Of a DNA stretch of 64,000 nt, positions 49,901-62,900 are shown in pieces. The position numbers and the translations under genes were made by a program. Numbering within the stretch: position 1 is the first letter of the stretch; each line of letters begins with the position of its first letter. The notes beneath the pieces were generated by a model, which saw only the letters and a list, made by a program, of their open reading frames with translations, searched no databases and was not told the DNA's origin. This DNA is from Muricea muricata. Taxonomy: Eukaryota; Cnidaria; Anthozoa; Malacalcyonacea; Plexauridae. The stretch lies in NCBI GenBank assembly GCA_963855995.1, contig OY979717.1, positions 20,869,906-20,933,905 on the forward strand, written 5' to 3'.

Positions 49901-50345
49901 TTTCCATCAGAATGCCATTATAGAGTTCCTGACCAAATTTGGCTTAAAAAGCTCCAGTATTACATTGCCTAAAGCAACTTTCTTGAAACACCCTTAAAAT
50001 ACTGAAAAAATGGCCATATTGCCTGACTCCAGACATGCAAAATTTCTCAAATTTCTTGATGTCTCAAATACTATCCAAACCATCCTTATATCCATCAGAA
50101 TGCCAATTTAGAGTTCCTGACCAAATTTGGCTTAAAAAGCTCCACTTTTAATTTGCCTAAACCAACTTTCTTGAAATACCCTTAAAATACTGAAAAATGG
50201 CCATTTTCCTGACTCCAGACATGCTAAATTTTTCAAATGTCATCATGTCTCAAATACTAACCAAACCATCCTTATTTCCATCAGAATGCTAATTTAGAGT
50301 TCCTCACCAAATTTGGCTTAAAAAGCTCCACTTTTGCATTGCCTG
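46556..50345 (+). repeat. 3.8-kb segment, left copy of a 6,179-bp (33-monomer) repeat
   Basis: The offset 6,179 bp holds for CCCTTGAAAAACTG (46,622 and 52,801), TCCTTTTTTCC (46,901 and 53,080), a one-base loss in TTGCCTAAGCAAC (48,849 and 55,028), CTATCCAAACC (49,135 and 55,314) and CAGACAGCC (49,721 and 55,900). The left limit near 46,556 is where the upstream unit has AACCGTCC and the partner has AATACATCC. The right limit near 50,345 is where this copy enters a TCTGTCTCC unit and the partner continues with AATAGCCAATTTG. Substitutions between copies are few. Confidence 0.9.
49206..50345 (+). repeat. 748-bp tetramer duplication, left occurrence
   Basis: CCAGTATTACATTGCC occurs at 49,206 and 49,954, 748 bp or four monomers apart. 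Both copies continue through TTTTAATTTGCCTAAACC and GACATGCTAAATTTTTC to TTTTGCATTGCC. Because the partner segment at 55.4-56.9 kb has the same duplication, it predates the 6,179-bp duplication. One private change is CCTTATATCCATC near 50,086. Confidence 0.88.
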
Positions 50346-52211
50346 AAGCAACTTTCTTGAAATACCCTTAAAATACTGAAAAATGGCCATTTTGTCTGTC
50401 TCCGGACATGCAAAATATCTCAAATTTCTTGATGTCTCAAATACTAACTAAACAATTCTAATTTCCATGAGAATGCCAATTTAGAGTTTCTTACCAAATT
50501 TGGCATTAATAGCTTCAACTTTACTTTGCCTAAAGCAACTTTCTTGAAATATCGTTAAAATACTGAAAAATGGCCTATTTGCCTAACTCCACACATGCAA
50601 AATTTCTCAAACTTTTTGATGTCTCAAATACTAACCAAACCATCCTTATTTCCATCAGAATGCCAATTTAGAGTTCCTGACCAAATTTGGCTTAAAAATC
50701 TCCACTTTTACATTGCCTAAAGCAACTTTCTTGAAATACCGTTAAAATACTGAAAAATGGCAATTTTTCCGGACTCGCGACATGCAAAATTTCTCAAATT
50801 TCTTGATGTCTCAAATACTAACCAAACCATCCTTATGTCCATCAGAATGCCATTATAAAGTTCCTGACCAAATTTGGCTTAAAAAGCTCCTGTTTTACAT
50901 TGCCTAAAGCAACTTTCTTGAAATACCCTTTAAATACTGAAAAAATGGCCATTTTGCCTGACTCCGGACATGCCAAATTTCTCAAATTTCTTAGTGTCTA
51001 AAATAGTAACCAAACCATCCTTATTTCCATCAGAATGCAAATTTAGAGTTCCTGACCAAATTTGGCTTAAAAAGCTCCACTTTTACATTGCCTAAAGCAA
51101 CTTTCTTGAAATACCGTTTAAATACTGAAAAATGGCAATTTTTCCTGACTCGCGACATGCAAAATTTCTCAAATTTTTTGATGTCTCAAATAATAACCAA
51201 ACCATCCTTATTTCCATCAGAATGCCATTATAGAGTTCCTGACCAAATTTGGCTTCAAAAGCTCCTGTTTTACATTGCCTAAAGCAACTTTCTTGAAATA
51301 ACCTTGAAATACTGAAAAAATGGCCATGTTGCCTGACTCCGGACATGCAAAATTTCTCAAATTTCTTGGTGTCTAAAATAGTAACCAAACCATCCTTATT
51401 TCCACCAGAATGCCAATGTAGAGTTCCTGACAAAATTTGGCTTAAAAAGCTGCACTTTTACATTGCCTGAAGCAACTTTCTTGAAATACCGTTAAAATAC
51501 TGAAAAATGGCCTATTTGCCTAACTCCAGACATGGATATTTTCTCAAAATTTTTGATGTCTCAAATACTAACCAAACCATCCTTATTTCCATCAGAATTC
51601 CAATTATAAAGTTCCTGACCAAATTTGGCTTAAAAAGCTCCTGTTCTACATTGCTTAAAGCAACTTTCTTGAAACACCCTTAAAATACTGAAAAAATGGC
51701 CATTTTGCCTGATTCCGGACAGGCAAAATTTCTCAAATTTCTTGATGTCTCAAATACTAACCAAACCGTCCTTATTTCCATCAGAATGCCAATTTAGAGT
51801 TCCTGACCAAATTTGGCTTAAAAAGCTCCTGTTTTACATTGCCTAAAGAAACTTTCTTGAAATAATCTTGAAATACTGAAAAAATGGCCATTTTGCCTGA
51901 CTCCGGACATGCCAAATTTCTCAAATTTCTTAGTGTCTAAAATAGTAACCAAACCATCCTTATTTCCATCAGAATGCCAATTTAGAGTTCCTGGCCAAAT
52001 TTGGCTTAAAAAGCTCCACTTTTACATTGCCTAAAGCAACTTTCTTGAAATACCGTTAAAATACTGAAAAATGGCAATTTTTCCTGACTCGCGACATGCA
52101 AAATTTCTCAAATTTCTTGATGTCTCAAATACAAACCAAACCGTCCTTATTTCCATCAGAATGCCAATTTAGAGTTCCTGACCAAATTTGGCTTAAAAAG
52201 CTCCAGTTTTA
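50346..52211 (+). repeat. 10-monomer higher-order repeat, copy B
   Basis: TCTGTCTCC heads at 50,395 and 52,270 are 1,875 bp apart. This copy has ATCGTTAAAATAC near 50,552, TTTTCCGGACTCGCG near 50,765, CCATGTTGCC near 51,324 and GAAACACCC near 51,672. It shares CCTTATGTCC (near 50,831), the EcoRI-type GAATTCC (51,595), CTGATTCCGGACAGG and GAAATAATCTTGAAATAC with the later copies C and D, which makes these three closer to each other than to copy A. Confidence 0.88.
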
Positions 52212-52734
52212 CGTTGCCTAAAGCGACTTTCTTGAAATACCCTTAAAATACTGAAAAATGGCCATTTTGTCTGTCTCCGGACATGCAAAATATCTCAAAT
52301 TTCTTGATGTCTCAAATACTAACTAAACAATTCTAATTTCCATGAGAATGCCAATTTAGAGTTTCTTACCAAATTTGGCATTAATAGCTTCAACTTTACT
52401 TTGCCTAAAGCAACTTTCTTGAAATACCGTTAAAATACTGAAAAATGGCCTATTTGCCTAACTCCACACATGCAAAATTTCTCAAACTTTTTGATGTCTC
52501 AAATACTAACCAAACCATCCTTATTTCCATCAGAATGCCAATTTAGAGTTCCTGACCAAATTTGGCTTAAAAATCTCCACTTTTACATTGCCTAAAGCAA
52601 CTTTCTTGAAATACCGTTAAAATACTGAAAAATGGCAATTTTTCCTGACTCGCGACATGCAAAATTTCTCAAATTTCTTGATGTCTCAAATACTAACCAA
52701 TACATCCTTATGTCCATCAGAATGCCATTATAAA
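52212..52734 (+). repeat. Partial 10-mer copy linking to the second 3.8-kb segment
   Basis: Starting from CGTTGCCTAAAGCGAC at 52,212, three monomers (TCTGTCTCC, CCTAACTCCACAC and TCGCGA types) repeat the beginning of the 10-mer. The third carries AACCAATACATCC near 52,697, as in copy D near 59,436. The array then switches to the segment beginning near 52,735. Confidence 0.83.
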
Positions 52735-55700
52735 GTTCCTGACCAAATTTGGCTTAAAAAGCTCCTGTTTTACATTGCCTAAAGCAACTTTCTTGAAATA
52801 CCCTTGAAAAACTGAAAAAATGGCCATTTTGCCTGACTCCGGACATGCCAAATTTCTCAAATTTCTTAGTGTTTAAAAAAGTAACCAAACCATCCTTAAT
52901 TCCATCCGAATGCCAATTTAGAGTTCCTGGCCAAATTTGGCTTAAAAAGCTCCACTTTTACATTGCCTAAAGCAACTTTCTTGAAATACCGTTAAAATAC
53001 TGAAAAATGGCAATTTTTCCTGACTCGCGACATGCAAAATTTCTCAAATTTCTTGATGTCTCAAATACAAACCAAACCGTCCTTTTTTCCATCAGAATGC
53101 CAATTTAGAGTTCCTGACCAAATTTGGCTTAAAAAGCTCCAGTTTTACGTTGCCTAAAGCAACTTTCTTGAAATACCCTTAAAATACTGAAAAATGGCCA
53201 TTTTGTCTGTCTCCGGACATGCAAAATATCTCAAATTTCTTGATGTCTCAAATACTAACTAAACAATTCTAATTTCCATGAGAATGCCAATTCAGAGTTT
53301 CTTACCAAATTTGGCATTAATAGCTTCAACTTTACTTTGCCTAAAGCAACTTTCTTGAAATACCGTTAAAATACTGAAAAATGGCCTATTTGCCTAACTC
53401 CAGACATGCAAAATTTCTCAAATTTCTTGATGTCTCAAATACTAACCAAACCGTCCTTATTTCCATCAGAATGCCAATTTAGAGTTCCTGACCAAATTTG
53501 GCTTAAAAAGCTCCAGTTTTACGTTGCCTAAAGAAACTTTCTTGAAATACTTTTAAAATACTGAAAAAATGGCCATTTTGCCTGACTCCGGACAGGCAAA
53601 ATTTCTCAAATTTCTTGATGTCTCAAATACAAACCAAACCGTGCTTATTTCCATCAGAATGCCAATTTAGAGTTCCTGACCAAATTTGGCTTAAAAAGCT
53701 CCAGTTTTACGTTGCCTAAAGCAACTTTCTTGAAATACCCTTAAAATACTGAAAAATGGCCATTTTGTCTGTCTCCGGACATGCAAAATATCTCAAATTT
53801 CTTGATGTCTCAAATACTAACTAAACAATTCTAATTTCCATGAGAATGCCAATTTAGAGTTTCTTACCAAATTTGGCATTAATAGCTTCAACTTTACTTT
53901 GCCTAAAGCAACTTTCTTGAAATACCGTTAAAATACTGAAAAATGGCCTATTTGCCTAACTCCAGACATGCAAAATTTCTCAAACTTTTTGATGTCTCAA
54001 ATACAAACCAAACCGTCCTTATTTCCATCAGAATGCCAATTTAGAGTTCCTGACCAAATTTGGCTTAAAAAGCTCCAGTTTTACGTTGCCTAAAGCAACT
54101 TTCTTGAAATACCCTTAAAATACTGAAAAATGGCCATTTTGTCTGTCTCCGGACATGCAAAATATCTCAAATTTCTTGATGTCTCAAATACTAACTAAAC
54201 AATTCTAATTTCCATGAGAATGCCAATTTAGAGTTTCTTACCAAGTTTGGCATTAATAGCTTCAACTTTACTTTGCCTAAAGCAACTTTCTTGAAATACC
54301 GTTAAAATACTGAAAAATGGCCTATTTGCCTAACTCCAGACATGCAAAATTTCTCAAACTTTTTGATGTCTCAAATACTAACCAATTCATCCTTATTTCC
54401 ATCAGAATGCCAATTTAGAGTTCCTGACCAAATTTGGCTTAAAAATCTCCACTTTTACATTGCCTAAAGCAACTTTCTTGAAATACCTTTAAAATACTGA
54501 AAAATGGCAATTTTTCCTGACTCGCGACATGCAAAATTTCTCAAATTTCTTGATGTCTCAAATACTAACCAAACCATCCTTATTTCCATCAGAATGCCAT
54601 TATAGAGTTCCTGACCAAATTTGGCTTAAAAAGCTCCTGTTTTACATTGCCTAAAGTAACTTTCTTGAAATACCCTTGAAATACTGAAAAAATGGCCATT
54701 TTGCCTGACTCCGGACATGCCAAATTTCTCAAATTTCTTAGTGTCTAAAATAGTAACCAAACCATCCTTATTTCCACCAGAATGCCAATGTAGAGTTCCT
54801 GACCAAATTTGGCTTAAAAAGCTGCACTTTTTCATTGCCTGAAGCAACTTTCTTGAAATACCGTTAAAATACTGAAAAATGGCCTATTTGCCTGACTCCA
54901 GACATGCAAAATTTTTCAAATTTCTTGATGTCTCAAATACTAACCAAACAATCCTTATTTCCTTCAGAATGCCAATTTAGAGTTCCTGACCAAATTTGGC
55001 TTAAAAAGCTCCACTTTTACATTGCCTAAGCAACTTTCTTGAAATACCCTTAAAATACTGCAAAATAGCAATTTTGCGTGACTCCGGACATGCAAAATTT
55101 CTCAAATTTCTTGATGTCTCAAATACTAACCAAACCATCCTTATTTCCAACTAAATGCCAATTTAGAGTTGCTGACCAAATTTAGCTTCAAAACCTCCAC
55201 TTTTACATTGCCTAAAGAAACATTCTTGAAATACCCTTAAAATACTGAAAAAATGGCCATATTGCCTGACTCCAGACATGCAAAATTTCTCAAATTTCTT
55301 GATGTCTCAAATACTATCCAAACCATCCTTATTTCTATCAGAATGCCAATTTAGAGTTCCTGACCAAATTTGGCTTAAAAAGCTCCAGTATTACATTGCC
55401 TAAAGCAACTTTCTTGAAACACCCTTAAAATACTGAAAAAATGGCCATATTGCCTGACTCCAGACATGCAAAATTTCTCAAATTTCTTGATGTCTCAAAT
55501 ACTATCCAAACCATCCTTATTTCCATCAGAATGCCAATTTAGAGTTCCTGACAAAATTTGGCTTAAAAAGCTCCACTTTTAATTTGCCTAAACCAACTTT
55601 CTTGAAATACCCTTAAAATACTGAAAAATGGCCATTTTCCTGACTCCAGACATGCTAAATTTTTCAAATGTCATCATGTCTCAAATACTAACCAAACCAT

Positions 55701-56524
55701 CCTTATTTCCATCAGAATGCTAATTTAGAGTTCCTCACCAAATTTGGCTTAAAAAGCTCCACTTTTGCATTGCCTAAAGCAACTTTCTTGAAATACCCTT
55801 AAAATGCTGAAAAATAGCCAATTTGCCTGACTCCCGACATGCAAAATTTCTCAAATTTCTTGATGTTTCAAATACTAACCAAACCATCCTTGTTTCCACC
55901 AGACAGCCAATTTAGAGTTCCTGACAAAATTTGGCTTAGAAAGCTCCACTTTTACATTGCCTGAAGCAACTTTCTTGAAATACCCTTAAAACACTGAAAA
56001 ATGTCGATGTTGCCTGACTTCGGACAGGCAAAATTTCTCAAATTTCTTGATGTTTCAAATACTAACCAAACCATCCCTATTTCCATCAGAATGCCATTAT
56101 AGAGTTCCTGACCAAATTTGGCTTAAAAAGCTCCAGTATTACATTGCCTAAAGCAACTTTCTTGAAACACCCTTAAAATACTGAAAAAATGGCCATATTG
56201 CCTGACTCCAGACATGCAAAATTTCTCAAATTTCTTGATGTCTCAAATACTATCCAAACCATCCTTATTTCCATCAGAATGCCAATTTAGAGTTCCTGAC
56301 CAAATTTGGCTTAAAAAGCTCCACTTTTAATTTGCCTAAACCAACTTTCTTGAAATACCCTTAAAATACTGAAAAATGGCCATTTTCCTGACTCCAGACA
56401 TGCTAAATTTTTCAAATGTCATCATGTCTCAAATACTAACCAAACCATCCTTATTTCCATCAGAATGCTAATTTAGAGTTCCTCACCAAATTTGGCTTAA
56501 AAAGCTCCACTTTTGCATTGCCTA
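52735..56524 (+). repeat. 3.8-kb segment, right copy of the 6,179-bp repeat
   Basis: It is the partner of 46,556-50,345. Private changes are AAAAAAGTAACC near 52,876, TCCATCCGAATG near 52,903, CAAACCGTGCTTATTTCC near 53,636, GCCTAAAGTAAC near 54,650 and CCTTGTTTCCACC near 55,888. It keeps the 562-bp trimer marker GAAATACTTTTAAAATAC (53,543), the AATTCATCC unit and the CAGACAGCC lineage, so it is a compressed sample of subtypes from 29-41 kb. Confidence 0.9.
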
Positions 56525-56880
56525 AAGCAACTTTCTTGAAATACCCTTAAAATGCTGAAAAATAGCCAATTTGCCTGACTCCCGACATGCAAAATTTCTC
56601 AAATTTCTTGATGTTTCAAATACTAACCAAACCATCCTTATTTCCACCAGACAGCCAATTTAGAGTTCCTGACAAAATTTGGCTTAGAAAGCTCCACTTT
56701 TACATTGCCTGAAGCAACTTTCTTGAAATACCCTTAAAACACTGAAAAATGTCGATGTTGCCTGACTTCGGACAGGCCAAATTTCTCAAATTTCTTGATG
56801 TTTCAAATACTAACCAAACCATCCCTATTTCCATCAGAATGCCATTATAGAGTTCCTGACCAAATTTGGCTTAAAAAGCT
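55385..56880 (+). repeat. 748-bp tetramer, two full copies
   Basis: CCAGTATTACATTGCC at 55,385 and 56,133, and CAGACAGCC at 55,900 and 56,648, both give 748 bp. The second copy ends near 56,880, where the next unit reads CCACTTTTACATTGCC. In the left counterpart the second tetramer is cut short at 50,345, so the right locus keeps the fuller form. Differences include GACAAAATTTGG near 55,551 and GACAGGCCAAATTTC near 56,771. Confidence 0.9.
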
Positions 56881-57077
56881 CCACTTTTACATTGCCTAAA
56901 GCAACTTTTTTGAAATACCCTTAAAATACTGAAAAATGGCCTATTTGCCTGACTGCGGACAGGCAAAATTTCTCAAATTTCTTGATGTCTCAAATACAAA
57001 CCAAACCGTCCTTATTTCCATCAGAATGCCAATTTAGAGTTCCTGACCAAATTTGGCTTAAAAAGCTCCAGTTTTAC
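56881..57077 (+). repeat. Single linking monomer before the tandem 10-mers
   Basis: One unit with CTGACTGCGGACAGGC and ATACAAACCAAACCGTCC joins the tetramer block to the 10-mer. It resembles the units at 41,039 and 44,967, which precede the TCTGTCTCC types there, but reads AATGGCCTATTTGCC where those have CTATATGCC. Confidence 0.75.
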
Positions 57078-60000
57078 GTTGCCTAAAGCGACTTTCTTGA
57101 AATACCCTTAAAATACTGAAAAATGGCCATTTTGTCTGTCTCCGGACATGCAAAATATCTCAAATTTCTTGATGTCTCAAATACTAACTAAACAATTCTA
57201 ATTTCCATGAGAATGCCAATTTAGAGTTTCTTACCAAATTTGGCATTAATAGCTTCAACTTTACTTTGCCTAAAGCAACTTTCTTGAAATACCGTTAAAA
57301 TACTGAAAAATGGCCTATTTGCCTAACTCCACACATGCAAAATTTCTCAAACTTTTTGATGTCTCAAATACTAACCAAACCATCCTTATTTCCATCAGAA
57401 TGCCAATTTAGAGTTCCTGACCAAATTTGGCTTAAAAATCTCCACTTTTACATTGCCTAAAGCAACTTTCTTGAAATACCGTTAAAATACTGAAAATGGC
57501 AATTTTTCCTGACTCGCGACATGCAAAATTTCTCAAATTTCTTGATGTCTCAAATACTAACCAAACCATCCTTATGTCCATCAGAATGCCATTATAAAGT
57601 TCCTGACCAAATTTGGCTTAAAAAGCTCCTGTTTTACATTGCCTAAAGCAACTTTCTTGAAATACCCTTTAAATACTGAAAAAATGGCCATTTTGCCTGA
57701 CTCCGGACATGCCAAATTTCTCAAATTTCTTAGTGTCTAAAATAGTAACCAAACCATCCTTATTTCCCTCAGAATGCCAATTTAGAGTTCCTGACCAAAT
57801 TTGGCTTAAAAAGCTCCACTTTTACATTGCCTAAAGCAACTTTCTTGAAATACCGTTTAAATACTGAAAAATGGCAATTTTTCCTGACTCGCGACATGCA
57901 AAATTTCTCAAATTTTTTGATGTCTCAAATAATAACCAAACCATCCTTATTTCCATCAGAATGCCATTATAGAGTTTTTGACCAAATTTGGCTTCAAAAG
58001 CTCCTGTTTTACATTGCCTAAAGCAACTTTCTTGAAATAACCTTGAAATACTGAAAAAATGGCCATTTTGCCTGACTCCGGACATGCAAAATTTCTCAAA
58101 TTTCTTGGTGTCTAAAATAGTAACCAAACCATCCTTATTTCCACCAGAATGCCAATGTAGAGTTCCTGACAAAATTTGGCTTAAAAAGCTGCACTTTTAC
58201 ATTGCCTGAAGCAACTTTCTTGAAATACCGTTAAAATACTGAAAAATGGCCTATTTGCCTAACTCCAGACATGGATATTTTCTCAAAATTTTTGATGTCT
58301 CAAATACTAACCAAACCATCCTTATTTCCATCAGAATTCCAATTATAAAGTTCCTGACCAAATTTGGCTTAAAAAGCTCCTGTTCTACATTGCTTAAAGC
58401 AACTTTCTTGAAATACCCTTAAAATACTGAAAAAATGGCCATTTTGCCTGATTCCGGACAGGCAAAATTTCTCAAATTTCTTCATGTCTCAAATACTAAC
58501 CAAACCGTCCTTATTTCCATCAGAATGCCAATTTAGAGTTCCTGACCAAATTTGGCTTAAAAAGCTCCTGTTTTACATTGCCTAAAGAAACTTTCTTGAA
58601 ATAATCTTGAAATACTGAAAAAATGGCCATTTTGCCTGACTCCGGACATGCCAAATTTCTCAAATTTCTTAGTGTCTAAAATAGTAACCAAACCATCCTT
58701 ATTTCCATCAGAATGCCAATTTAGAGTTCCTGGCCAAATTTGGCTTAAAAAGCTCCACTTTTACATTGCCTAAAGCAACTTTCTTGAAATACCGTTAAAA
58801 TACTGAAAAATGGCAATTTTTCCTGACTCGCGACATGCAAAATTTCTCAAATTTCTTGATGTCTCAAATACAAACCAAACCGTCCTTATTTCCATCAGAA
58901 TGCCAATTTAGAGTTCCTGACCAAATTTAGCTTAAAAAGCTCCAGTTTTACGTTGCCTAAAGCGACTTTCTTGAAATACCCTTAAAATACTGAAAAATGG
59001 CCATTTTGTCTGTCTCCGGACATGCAAAATATCTCAAATTTCTTGATGTCTCAAATACTAACTAAACAATTCTAATTTCCATGAGAATGCCAATTTAGAG
59101 TTTCTTACCAAATTTGGCATTAATAGCTTCAACTTTACTTTGCCTAAAGCAACTTTCTTGAAATACCGTTAAAATACTGAAAAATGGCCTATTTGCCTAA
59201 CTCCACACATGCAAAATTTCTCAAACTTTTTGATGTCTCAAATACTAACCAAACCATCCTTATTTCCATCAGAATGCCAATTTAGAGTTCCTGACCAAAT
59301 TTGGCTTAAAAATCTCCACTTTTACATTGCCTAAAGCAACTTTCTTGAAATACCGTTAAAATACTGAAAAATGGCAATTTTTCCTGACTCGCGACATGCA
59401 AAATTTCTCAAATTTCTTGATGTCTCAAATACTAACCAATACATCCTTATGTCCATCAGAATGCCATTATAAAGTTCCTGACCAAATTTGGCTTAAAAAG
59501 CTCCTGTTTTACATTGCCTAAAGCAACTTTCTTGAAATACCCTTTAAATACTGAAAAAATGGCCATTTTGCCTGACTCCGGACATGCCAAATTTCTCAAA
59601 TTTCTTAGTGTCTAAAATAGTAACCAAACCATCCTTATTTCCATCAGAATGCCAATTTAGAGTTCCTGACCAAATTTGGCTTAAAAAGCTCCACTTTTAC
59701 ATTGCCTAAAGCAACTTTCTTGAAATACCGTTTAAATACTGAAAAATGGCAATTTTTCCTGACTCGCGACATGCAAAATTTCTCAAATTTTTTGATGTCT
59801 CAAATAATAACCAAACCATCCTTATTTCCATCAGAATGCCATTATAGAGTTCCTGACCAAATTTGGCTTCAAAAGCTCCTGTTTTACATTGCCTAAAGCA
59901 ACTTTCTTGAAATAACCTTGAAATACTAAAAAAATGGCCATTTTGCCTGACTCCGGACATGCAAAATTTCTCAAATTTCTTGGTGTCTAAAATAGTAACC

Positions 60001-61221
60001 AAACCATCCTTATTTCCACCAGAATGCCAATGTAGAGTTCCTGACAAAATTTGGCTTAAAAAGCTGCACTTTTAAATTGCCTGAAGCAACTTTCTTGAAA
60101 TACCGTTAAAATACTGAAAAATGGCCTATTTGCCTAACTCCAGACATGGATATTTTCTCAAAATTTTTGATGTCTCAAATACTAACCAAACCATCCTTAT
60201 TTCCATCAGAATTCCAATTATAGAGTTCCTGACCAAATTTGGCTTAAAAAGCTCCTGTTCTACATTGCTTAAAGCAACTTTCTTGAAATACCCTTAAAAT
60301 ACTGAAAAAATGGCCATTTTGCCTGATTCCGGACAGGCAAAATTTCTCAAATTTCTTGATGTCTCAAATACTAACCAAACCGTCCTTATTTCCATCAGAA
60401 TGCCAATTTAGAGTTCCTGACCAAATTAGGCTTAAAAAGCTCCTGTTTTACATTGCCTAAAGAAACTTTCTTGAAATAATCTTGAAATACTGAAAAAATG
60501 GCCATTTTGCCTGACTCCGGACATGCCAAATTTCTCAAATTTCTTAGTGTCTAAAATAGTAACCAAACCATCCTTATTTCCATCAGAATGCCAATTTAGA
60601 GTTCCTGGCCAAATTTGGCTTAAAAAGCTCCACTTTTACATTGCCTAAAGCAACTTTCTTGAAATACCGTTAAAATACTGAAAAATGGCAATTTTTCCTG
60701 ACTCGCGACATGCAAAATTTCTCAAATTTCTTGATGTCTCAAATACAAACCAAACCGTCCTTATTTCCATCAGAATGCCAATTTAGAGTTCCTGACCAAA
60801 TTTGGCTTAAAAAGCTCCAGTTTTACGTTGCCTAAAGCGACTTTCTTGAAATACCCTTAAAATACTGAAAAATGGCCATTTTGTCTGTCTCCGGACATGC
60901 AAAATATCTCAAATTTCTTGATGTCTCAAATACTAACTAAACAATTCTAATTTCCATGAGAATGCCAATTTAGAGTTTCTTACCAAATTTGGCATTAATA
61001 GCTTCAACTTTACTTTGCCTAAAGAAACTTTCTTGAAATACCGTTAAAATACTGAAAAATGGCCTATTTGCCTAACTCCAGACATGCAAAATTTCTCAAA
61101 CTTTTTGATGTCTCAAATACTAACCAAACCATCCTTATTTCCATCAGAATGCCAATTTAGAGTTCCTGACCAAATTTGGCTTAAAAATCTCCACTTTTAC
61201 ATTGCCTAAAGCAACTTTCTT
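57078..61221 (+). repeat. 10-monomer higher-order repeat, tandem copies C and D plus a partial copy E
   Basis: CGTTGCCTAAAGCGAC begins at 57,078, 58,951 and 60,826, giving 1,873 and 1,875 bp. Part of the shortfall in copy C is a one-base loss in CTGAAAATGGC near 57,494. The EcoRI-type GAATTCC lies at 58,334 and 60,209, again 1,875 bp apart. Other differences are AGAGTTTTTGACC near 57,973 and TTTCTTCATGTC near 58,478 (copy C), and ACTAAAAAAATGG near 59,926 and TTTTAAATTGCC near 60,071 (copy D). Partial copy E ends near 61,221 at a deletion. Confidence 0.92.
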
Positions 61222-61245
61222 GAAAATACTGAAAAATGGCAATTT
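61210..61245 (+). repeat. Ten-base deletion making a short monomer
   Basis: Where sister units read CTTGAAATACCGTTAAAATACTG (broken here for length: CTTGAAATACCG then TTAAAATACTG), this one reads CTTGAAAATACTG at 61,219-61,231. The loss of ten bases lies between two similar AAATAC/AAATAC stretches, as expected for slippage. It is the largest single-monomer length change I noticed. Confidence 0.9.
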
Positions 61246-62900
61246 TTCCTGACTCGCGACATGCAAAATTTCTCAAATTTTTTGATGTCTCAAATACTAA
61301 CCAAACCATCCTTATTTCCATCAGAATGCCATTACAGAGTTCCTGACCAAATTTGGCTTAAAAAGCTCCTGTTTTACATTGCCTAAAGCAACTTTCTTGA
61401 AATACCCTTGAAATACTGAAAAAATGGCCATTTTGCCTGACTCCGGACATGCCAAATTTCTCAAATTTTTTAGTGTCTAAAATAGTAACCAAACCATCCT
61501 TATTTCCACCAGAATGCCAATGTAGAGTTCCTGACCAAATTTGGCTTAAAAAGCTGCACTTTTACATTGCCTGAAGCAACTTTCTTGAAATACCGTTAAA
61601 ATACTGAAAAATGGCCGAATTTCCTGACTCCAGACATGCAAAATTTCTCAAATTTCTTGATGTCTCAAATACTAACCAAACAATCCTTATTTCCATCAGA
61701 ATGCCAATTTAGAGTTCCTGACCAAATTTGGCTTAAAAAGCTCCACTTTTACATTGCCTAAAGCAACTTTCTTGAAATACCCTTAAAATACTGCAAAATA
61801 GCAATTTTGCGTGACTCCGGACATGCAAAATTTCTCAAATTTCTTGATGTCTCAAATATTAACCAAACAATCCTTATTTCCAACTAAATGCCAATTTAGA
61901 GTTGCTGACCAAATTTAGCTTCAAAACCTCCACTTTTACATTGCCTAAAGAAACATTCTTGAAATACCCTTAAAATACTGAAAAAATGACCATATTGCCT
62001 GACTACAGACATGCAAAATTTCTCAAATTTCTTGATGTCTCAAATACTATCCAAACCATCCTTATTTCCATCAGAATGCCAATTTAGAGTTCCTGACCAA
62101 ATTTGGCTTAAAAAGCTCCACTTTTAATTTGCCTAAACCAACTTTCTTGAAATACCCTTAAAATACTGAAAAATGGCCATTATCCTGATTCCAGACATGC
62201 TAAATTTTTCAAATGTCATCATGTCTCAAATATTAACCAAACCATCCTTATTTCCATCAGAATGCTAATTTAGAGTTCCTCACCAAATTTGGCTTAAAAA
62301 GCTCCACTTTTACATTGCCTAAAGCAACTTTCTTGAAATACCCTTAAAATGCTGAAAAATAGCCATTTTGCCTGACTCCCGACATGCAAAATTTCTCAAA
62401 TTTCTTGATGTTTCAAATACTAACCAAACCATCCTTATTTCCATCAGAATGCCAATTTAGAGTTCATGACCAATTTTGGCTTAAAAAGCTCCACTTTTAC
62501 ATTGCGTAAAGCAACTTTCTTGAAATACCCTTAAAATACTGAAAAATAGCCATTTTGCCTGACTCCGGACATGCAAAATTTCTCAAATTTCTTGATGTCT
62601 CAAATACTAACCAAACCATCCTTATTTCCATCTAAATGCCAATTTAGAGTTCCTGACCAAATTTAGCTTCAAAATCTCCACTTTTTCATTGCCTAAAGCA
62701 ACTTTCTTGAAATACCCTTTAAATACTGAAAAAATGGCCATATTGCCTGACTTCAGACATGCATAATTTCTCATATTTCGTCATGTCTCAAATACTAACC
62801 AAACCATCCTTATTTCCACCAGAATGCCAATTTAGAGTTCCTGACCAACTTTGGCTTAGAAAAGCTCCACTTTTACATTGCCTGAAGCAACTTTCTTGAA
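61230..62900 (+). repeat. Diverged right-hand monomers without a local higher-order period
   Basis: Nine monomers follow an order known from 24.2-25.6 kb and 8.8-9.9 kb: TCGCGA, TTAGTGTC, ACTGCAAAATAGC, CAACTAAATG, AATGACCATATTGCC, TTTTAATTTGCCTAAACC, GACATGCTAAATTTTTC and TTCATGACCAATTTTGG. Private changes include CCATTACAGAG near 61,330, CTGACTACAGACATGC near 62,000, CCATTATCCTGATTCC near 62,177 and TTGCGTAAAGC near 62,503. Homogenisation evident from 41 to 61 kb stops here. No gene is present. Confidence 0.82.
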
